From an uncultured Ruminococcus sp. (lineage in GTDB: Bacteria > Bacillota > Clostridia > Oscillospirales > CAG-272), in assembly GCA_902782785.1 (NCBI GenBank), contig CACZOH010000283.1, forward strand, positions 1 to 10,329: a stretch of DNA of 10,329 bases, in the 5' to 3' direction. The notes beneath the pieces were generated by a model, which worked only from the letters and a program-made list of their open reading frames with translations, was not told where the DNA came from and made no database searches. Below are positions 6,655 through 10,329 of the stretch, piece by piece. The position numbers and the translations under genes were made by a program. Each line of letters begins with the position of its first letter. Position 1 is the stretch's first letter.

Positions 6655-7131
6655 TTACGACTCGTTGACAAGCTTTCCCGTCATATGCTCGATCTTAAGC
6701 GAAAGGCAAAGAACTCTCGGAAAAGCGTTTTTGAGCTCTCTTTGAAGATATTCTTCATCGTCCGTAAACTTTTTTGTGAGATTGGTGCAGATCTCTTTCT
6801 TCTTATCCTCGTCGGAAATTATGCTCATCCTGCCGAAAATTACTACGCTTCTTATATTGAGCGCCCATTCCCCGTCTTTCCGGTATCCCTCGTCCATAAC
6901 GCAGTAGCTGACCTTGTCGCATGCGGTGACGGCGTCGATCTTATGACCCGTCTTTGCGCAATGGAAATATACCGTATTATCTTCTTTTGAATACCAGTGA
7001 TCCATCGGGATACCGTAGGGATAACCGCCGTCTCCGATAACGGAGAGAACTCCTCTCGGCTGTGATCCGAGGATGCTTATGCACTCCTCTTCGCTGATCT
7101 TTTGCCTGATTCTTCTCATTTCTCTGAACAT
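6655..7131 (-). CDS. NimA-like pyridoxamine 5'-phosphate oxidase family flavoprotein
   Basis: A 158-residue split-barrel flavin-binding protein of the NimA / pyridoxamine-phosphate-oxidase-related group. Motifs: GYPYGIPMDHWY at 36-47, YFHCAKTGHKIDA at 55-67 (the H-C-A-x-x-G-H-K-x-D-A signature), RSVVIFGR at 94-101 and IEHMTGK at 147-153. Members bind FMN or a related cofactor and are annotated as nitroimidazole resistance proteins, but most have no tested activity, so resistance should not be inferred. Two starts are possible: the ATG at 7131 used here, and the ATG at 7119 giving MRRIRQ, which is the more usual opening of this family. Neither has an ideal ribosome site (GGAAAGAG at 7148-7155 is 16 bases from the first; AGAGA is very close to the second). 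It is the first gene of the minus-strand block, directly downstream of the strong promoter. Confidence 0.88.
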   Translation of the reverse strand: MFREMRRIRQKISEEECISILGSQPRGVLSVIGDGGYPYGIPMDHWYSKEDNTVYFHCAKTGHKIDAVTACDKVSYCVMDEGYRKDGEWALNIRSVVIFGRMSIISDEDKKKEICTNLTKKFTDDEEYLQRELKNAFPRVLCLSLKIEHMTGKLVNES

Positions 7132-7166
7132 ATATTTTACCGTATTACTCTTTCCGAACTTTCAAG

Positions 7167-7173
7167 CTCCTTT
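7167..7173 (-). promoter_or_regulatory. Orphan Shine-Dalgarno-like site in the operon leader
   Basis: AAAGGAG on the minus strand is the best ribosome-binding match in the leader, but it lies 35 bases before the first ATG (7131). No ATG, GTG or well-spaced TTG follows it, and the reading frame of the first gene is closed by a TGA just after it. It may be chance, a leader pairing element, or a sign that the leader folds to bring this site close to the start. Confidence 0.35.
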
Positions 7174-7180
7174 GCCGCGG

Positions 7181-7199
7181 CGGTTTGTTCAACAAACCG
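7181..7199. promoter_or_regulatory. 19-base palindrome, likely operator of the minus-strand operon
   Basis: CGGTTTGTT and its exact reverse complement AACAAACCG flank a single central base (7190). The palindrome falls at about +6 to +24 relative to the start predicted from the adjacent minus-strand promoter, a common place for a repressor site. A partial direct repeat, GGCGGTTT, flanks it on both sides (7179-7186 and 7200-7207). The one-base centre is too tight for an RNA hairpin without opening the middle, which favours a protein-binding site. No regulator gene is in the window. Confidence 0.55.
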
Positions 7200-7211
7200 G
7201 CGGTTTATTAT

Positions 7212-7240
7212 AATATAACACAAATATTTGAATTTTTCAA
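7212..7240 (-). promoter_or_regulatory. Promoter of the ten-gene minus-strand block
   Basis: On the minus strand, TTGAAA (7235-7240) and TATATT (7212-7217) are separated by 17 bases, a good fit to a sigma-A promoter. The predicted start is near 7205, leaving a leader of about 75 bases before the ATG at 7131. A perfect 10-base palindrome, CAAATATTTG (7221-7230), occupies the spacer and could be a second protein site, although AT-rich palindromes of this size arise easily by chance. Confidence 0.6.
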
Positions 7241-7298
7241 TCAAACGATAATAAATCATATATATTATCAATTATTTTAAAAAAGGGGTGAAATGTGA

Positions 7299-7326
7299 TT
7301 GACTTTTTCCGTTTTTGTTGTATAAT
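7299..7326 (+). promoter_or_regulatory. Promoter of the pectate lyase gene
   Basis: TTGACT (7299-7304) and a perfect TATAAT (7321-7326) with a 16-base spacer. The predicted start is near 7333, so the leader is about 120 bases long. The promoter points away from the one at 7212-7240. The two -35 boxes are about 58 bases apart, and an inverted GATAATA / TATTATC pair (7247-7253, 7263-7269) lies between them. Confidence 0.7.
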
Positions 7327-7332
7327 TACCGT

Positions 7333-7454
7333 TGCAATACGCTTACTCATATAAAAAAGAGAAAATGCGTTTGCCGTCGGGGAAACAGCGCAAAACGCGG
7401 CGTGATCCGACTGCCGGCGCAAAAAAAAGCTCAAAAACACTCCGGGAGTACATT
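7333..7454 (+). other. Predicted 5' leader of the pectate lyase mRNA
   Basis: About 120 untranslated bases. The middle is much more GC-rich than its surroundings and can fold: 7373-7380 (GCCGTCGG) pairs with 7407-7414 (CCGACTGC) over 8 positions with one mismatch, enclosing a small GCG/CGC hairpin. An A-run (7421-7428) follows, then the ribosome site GGGAG at 7444-7448. I compared it by eye with known riboswitch cores, including cyclic-di-GMP, cobalamin and PreQ1, and found no match. An open reading frame runs in-frame through this leader, but it lacks a ribosome site. Confidence 0.35.
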
Positions 7455-10055
7455 ATGAAAAAAATCATGGTTTCGCTGTTATTGGTTTGTTTACTGACAA
7501 GTCTTACGGTTCACGCCGAAGGCGAAGAATGGCAGTTCACTTTTTTCGGTACGAACGTCGGAAAGGACAGAAACGTTCTTATCTCCTCGGGCATCGGGAT
7601 AGAAGAGCCCGTTTCATTGGGGTCGGCGCTTTTTAACGAGGACGGCTCCGTCAAGAAAAAAGGCGGCAAATTCGTTGCAGATTCGCCCGCAGACGGCGGC
7701 AGCTATTATTACACCACCATAGATCCCGCAAAAGAGAATTTTGTCCTGAAGGCGGATATAACCGTAGACGCGATAAACCCGACGCCCGACGGTCAGGAAG
7801 GTTTTGCGCTTATGGTCAGGGACAAGATGTTTGCAAAAGGAGAAACGGGAAGCCGTATGGCCAACCTCGTCTCCGTTTGCGGCACAAAGCTTCCGACAGG
7901 CGGCGTGAACGTGGGCGACGAGGTAAAGGATACTATCGGTATAAGAGCGTACTCCGGGATACGCACGGAGGAAGCGTCCGACGAAAACAACACCAGGGTA
8001 ACGCGATACGGCTGGTACAGAGACGGCGACGGCAATCCGGGGCTGATCAAGCAGGGCGAGACGTACAGACTTCGCCTGGAAAAAACGGACTATGCATATA
8101 TCGCTTCTCAGTACGCCATAAAAGAAGACGGCTCGGACGGCGAGCTCCTCGGTTCGTATACGTATTTTATTCCCGCTGAAGACGAGACCAAAAAGACCGT
8201 CGGAAGCTATGACGAGCTGGATGATCCGATGACGTATCAGGAGGAAGATAAGGCGTACGTCGGACTCGTTGTTGCAAGAGGTCTGAACGGTACGTTCAAA
8301 AATATATCATTCAGTAAAAGTCAATGGAACGCGGAGGGATGGCGTCCTCAGGATACAGAGTACGTCGATCCCGAATATTCGATCAAAAGTCCTTCGACCT
8401 GCGGCGGCGATCAGTATGAGCTGAGCTTTATTGCAAATGCCGACGGCAAGGCCGACGTATACCGCGACGGTGTTTCGCTCGATAAAAACGTCAGAATAAC
8501 CGCGAAAGCCCTCTGGTCCGGCAAATACGAAATGCCGACGGATGAAGCTGTTTTCACGGTCCGCTTCACACCGGACGAGGATTACCATATAAGCACGTTC
8601 AGAATGCTGAACAGTTATGAAACAAAGGATCTGACGGTAAGCGTCGTAAGAAGAAACCTCGGTAAAGACGATATAATATACGTAAAGCCCGACGGAAAAC
8701 CGGAAAACGGCGGTACGTCATATGATGACGCGGTGGACGTGCAGACGGCTTTTGATTATTCAAAGCCGGGCGACACGATCCTTCTCACAAGCGACGTATA
8801 TGAGTTTACGGAAGGCATATCTATAAACAGAGGAAGAAACGGCACGGAAGAAGCGCCTATCGTACTGACGACCGTCGACGGTAAATTCGCAACGTTCGAT
8901 TTCAAGGGCGTCGGAGCCGGTTTCAACGCGTCCGGCAACTACTGGAAAATGAGCTTCATAAACGTCACGAACTCAGCCGACTGGAAGTCGGGTCTGGATC
9001 TGTTCGGAAGTCACAATACGCTTGAGAGGATGAATTTTTACAACAACGGCTCAACGGGGCTTGCGGTCACGACCTTCTCAAACCCGACGACTGAAATGCT
9101 GCCGGCGTACAACAGGATCATAAAATGCACATCGATGAACAATGCGGACAGCGCGCTTGAGGACGCGGACGGTTTCGGTCCCAAGATAAAAGTCGGCGAG
9201 GGCAACGTATTTGAGGAATGTATAGCCGCGTACAACGCGGACGACGGCTGGGATCTGTTTGCAAAGATAACTCCGGGGCAGATCGGCAAGGTTACGATAA
9301 ACAACTGCATCGCATATAAAAACGGCATAATAATGGTGAAAGAGGGCAGCTCAAGGACCGGCTTCACGCTTGCCGAGGTATTCTGCGACGACAACGGAAA
9401 TCTGAGCTTCGGCGAGGGCGTTGAGATGGAAGCCGGAAACGGAAACGGATTCAAAATGGGCGGTTCCAACCTGCCGGGCGACCACGTTCTTATGAATTCT
9501 TATTCATACGAAAACAAGGCGAAGGGTATCGATTCCAACTCCTGCTCCGACATCAAGGTCGAAAACTCGATCTCTTACAACAACGGCGGAGCGAACGTCG
9601 CGTTCTACACGGAAAACAAAAACGCGGCGACGGACTTCGGCGCACATAAGGTCATAAGCTACAGAAAAGGCGATACAACGGAGGTATCCGAAAACATCCG
9701 GCTTCAGGATCAGGACGAAGCGGCGGTTTACGGAACGGACAATTACTACTGGGATCCCGAAGCAAAAACGTCAAGGAACACCGAAGGCGAAACAGTAACC
9801 GACGATTGGTTCGTAAGTCTTGACACTTCCCTTGTCCCGACAAGAAACCCGGACGGTACGATAGACAGACACGGTCTGTTGGACCTCGTATCCGGGCAGT
9901 CTCAGCCGGACGACGAAACGGACGTTCCGGGCGACGATACAACAGATCCTTCACCCGAAACGGGCGAAGGTACCGATCCTTTGATATACGCCTCCGTCAT
10001 GGTACTGTCTTCTCTTGCGGCGGTCGTACTGATCAAAAAAAGCAAAAGAGCATAA
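7455..10055 (+). CDS. Secreted, surface-anchored family 9 polysaccharide lyase (pectate lyase)
   Basis: An 866-residue exported enzyme predicted to cleave polygalacturonate by calcium-dependent beta-elimination outside the cell. A signal peptide (1-21, MKKIMVSLLLVCLL core, cleavage near VHA-EGEE) leads two beta-rich regions, about 22-290 and 305-400, which I cannot name firmly. The catalytic right-handed beta-helix runs from about 405 to 765. It fits polysaccharide lyase family 9: D572 (DADGF), D596, D597 and D600 (NADDGWD) have the same spacing as the calcium aspartates of Dickeya Pel9A (209, 233, 234, 237 from memory), and K667 in GNGNGFKMGG matches the catalytic lysine. An acidic, Thr/Pro-rich linker (815-841) precedes a tail resembling a sortase signal: PETG at 834-837, a hydrophobic helix at 843-860 and KKSKRA at the end. 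The ATG at 7455 is chosen because of GGGAG 6 bases upstream and the signal peptide; an in-frame extension to 7332 would hide the signal. Confidence 0.93.
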   Translation: MKKIMVSLLLVCLLTSLTVHAEGEEWQFTFFGTNVGKDRNVLISSGIGIEEPVSLGSALFNEDGSVKKKGGKFVADSPADGGSYYYTTIDPAKENFVLKADITVDAINPTPDGQEGFALMVRDKMFAKGETGSRMANLVSVCGTKLPTGGVNVGDEVKDTIGIRAYSGIRTEEASDENNTRVTRYGWYRDGDGNPGLIKQGETYRLRLEKTDYAYIASQYAIKEDGSDGELLGSYTYFIPAEDETKKTVGSYDELDDPMTYQEEDKAYVGLVVARGLNGTFKNISFSKSQWNAEGWRPQDTEYVDPEYSIKSPSTCGGDQYELSFIANADGKADVYRDGVSLDKNVRITAKALWSGKYEMPTDEAVFTVRFTPDEDYHISTFRMLNSYETKDLTVSVVRRNLGKDDIIYVKPDGKPENGGTSYDDAVDVQTAFDYSKPGDTILLTSDVYEFTEGISINRGRNGTEEAPIVLTTVDGKFATFDFKGVGAGFNASGNYWKMSFINVTNSADWKSGLDLFGSHNTLERMNFYNNGSTGLAVTTFSNPTTEMLPAYNRIIKCTSMNNADSALEDADGFGPKIKVGEGNVFEECIAAYNADDGWDLFAKITPGQIGKVTINNCIAYKNGIIMVKEGSSRTGFTLAEVFCDDNGNLSFGEGVEMEAGNGNGFKMGGSNLPGDHVLMNSYSYENKAKGIDSNSCSDIKVENSISYNNGGANVAFYTENKNAATDFGAHKVISYRKGDTTEVSENIRLQDQDEAAVYGTDNYYWDPEAKTSRNTEGETVTDDWFVSLDTSLVPTRNPDGTIDRHGLLDLVSGQSQPDDETDVPGDDTTDPSPETGEGTDPLIYASVMVLSSLAAVVLIKKSKRA

Positions 10056-10077
10056 CGGTATAAACAAACGGTAAAGC

Positions 10078-10113
10078 ACCGCCGTATCAAAGCAAAGCCT
10101 TTGATACGGCGGT
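10078..10113. terminator. Bidirectional hairpin terminator between convergent genes
   Basis: A perfect 15-bp stem (10078-10092 with 10099-10113) with a 6-base loop, 22 bases after the pectate lyase stop. T-rich sequence follows on the plus strand (ATTTCATTTACTTTAT), and a moderately T-rich stretch follows on the minus strand (GCTTTACCGTTTGTTTA). It should end transcripts of the pectate lyase and of the convergent gene from the right edge. Confidence 0.85.
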
Positions 10114-10129
10114 ATTTCATTTACTTTAT

Positions 10130-10161
10130 AAAGCGGTTTTTCGTCAGGCTTTTACCGCTTT
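10130..10161 (+). terminator. Possible second terminator hairpin
   Basis: AAAGCGGT (10130-10137) pairs with ACCGCTTT (10154-10161) over 8 bp with a 16-base loop, followed by a T-run (TTTTCTTTTTCTT) on the plus strand. The right arm and T-run are also the lysine codons and stop region of the convergent gene, so the resemblance may be a by-product of coding. If real, it would back up the stronger hairpin upstream. Confidence 0.35.
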
Positions 10162-10329
10162 TTTCTTTTTCTTCATTGCAAACGTCATTATCAGCGCGGT
10201 CCCGATCGCGCCGACTGCCATACCGCCTATGCCGAGTATCGCGGCGCCGCCGGGCGAGAAGATCGATCCCGTCGTATTAAAGCCGTTTGATCCGGAGGCG
10301 TTAAGCTTGTAATAAACGTAGATCTCGGG
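10144..10329 (-). CDS. C-terminal end of a membrane-anchored surface protein (partial)
   Basis: Only the last 61 codons and the TGA stop (10144-10146) lie in the window; the gene continues beyond 10329. The visible sequence begins PEIYVYYKLNASGSNGF, a polar extracellular-looking stretch. A glycine/alanine-rich hydrophobic helix (about residues 29-50, AAILGIGGMAVGAIGTALIM) follows, then a tail of five consecutive lysines and KAVKA. This helix-plus-basic-tail layout is that of a C-terminal membrane anchor with the protein body outside. An SPGG precedes the helix, but no clear LPXTG-type motif is seen. It is convergent with the pectate lyase, with which it shares the terminator at 10078-10113. 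The identity of the main body cannot be told from this fragment. The continuous open frame, sensible composition and codon pattern support it as a real gene. Confidence 0.75.
   Translation of the reverse strand, partial: PEIYVYYKLNASGSNGFNTTGSIFSPGGAAILGIGGMAVGAIGTALIMTFAMKKKKKAVKA

Noticed and set aside
6655..7131. Calling the NimA-like gene a nitroimidazole resistance gene
   Set aside because: The motifs support only the wider flavin-binding family, most members of which have no demonstrated resistance activity.
7333..7440. Cyclic-di-GMP (GEMM) or cobalamin riboswitch in the pectate lyase leader
   Set aside because: A GCGCAAAACGC stretch is superficially similar to the GEMM core, but the expected GACGCAAAGC core, the paired GNRA tetraloop helix and the receptor are absent. 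No cobalamin box is seen.
7332..7454. In-frame N-terminal extension of the pectate lyase
   Set aside because: It lacks a ribosome site, begins a few bases after the -10 box, is highly basic, and would bury the signal peptide that starts at 7455.
9038..9469. Minus-strand open frame inside the pectate lyase gene
   Set aside because: It is a shadow of the conserved PL9 catalytic region, with no ribosome site or family signature.

Overview
The window looks like chromosomal DNA of an anaerobic Firmicute of the Clostridia type, probably an uncultured gut or rumen relative of the Oscillospiraceae or Christensenellales. Evidence for this: GGAGG-type ribosome binding sites, strong sigma-A style promoters, a Gram-positive C-terminal surface-anchoring tail, ATA and AGA/AGG codons used freely at moderate GC, and gene families common in such genomes. 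This is an inference; the window has no ribosomal or phylogenetic marker.

Layout. Bases 1-170 hold a compact, highly structured intergenic repeat built from inverted GTTATGAG / CTCATAAC modules separated by small hairpins. From 197 to 7131 ten genes lie on the minus strand with short gaps or overlaps. In transcription order (right to left) they are: a NimA-like flavin-binding protein, a GNAT acetyltransferase, an MBL-fold hydrolase, two half-size chromate-transporter (CHR) proteins overlapping by 4 bases, a cyclase/kynurenine-formamidase-type metal hydrolase, three proteins of unknown function, and a second GNAT acetyltransferase. A good promoter at 7212-7240 followed by a palindrome at 7181-7199 could drive the block, and no convincing terminator is visible inside it. 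The largest internal gap (2299-2403) has only a possible weak internal promoter.

From 7299 rightward a second promoter drives a divergent 866-residue secreted protein (7455-10055). It has a signal peptide, two beta-rich N-terminal regions, a family 9 polysaccharide lyase (pectate lyase) beta-helix with its calcium ligands and catalytic lysine in place, and a PETG-type wall-anchor tail. A strong bidirectional hairpin terminator (10078-10113) separates it from a convergent gene on the minus strand. Only the last 61 codons of that gene are in the window, and they encode a glycine-rich membrane anchor with a lysine tail.

Functionally there are two units. One is a surface pectin-degrading enzyme next to another surface protein. 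The other is a mixed small-molecule/housekeeping operon whose best-defined parts are the CHR transporter pair coupled to a cyclase-family hydrolase. I saw no prophage, transposase, CRISPR array, tRNA or rRNA. I did not find a clear new defence or mobile system. The most unusual items are the structured repeat at the left edge, the doubly duplicated unknown protein at 862-2298, and the regulatory region between the two divergent units.
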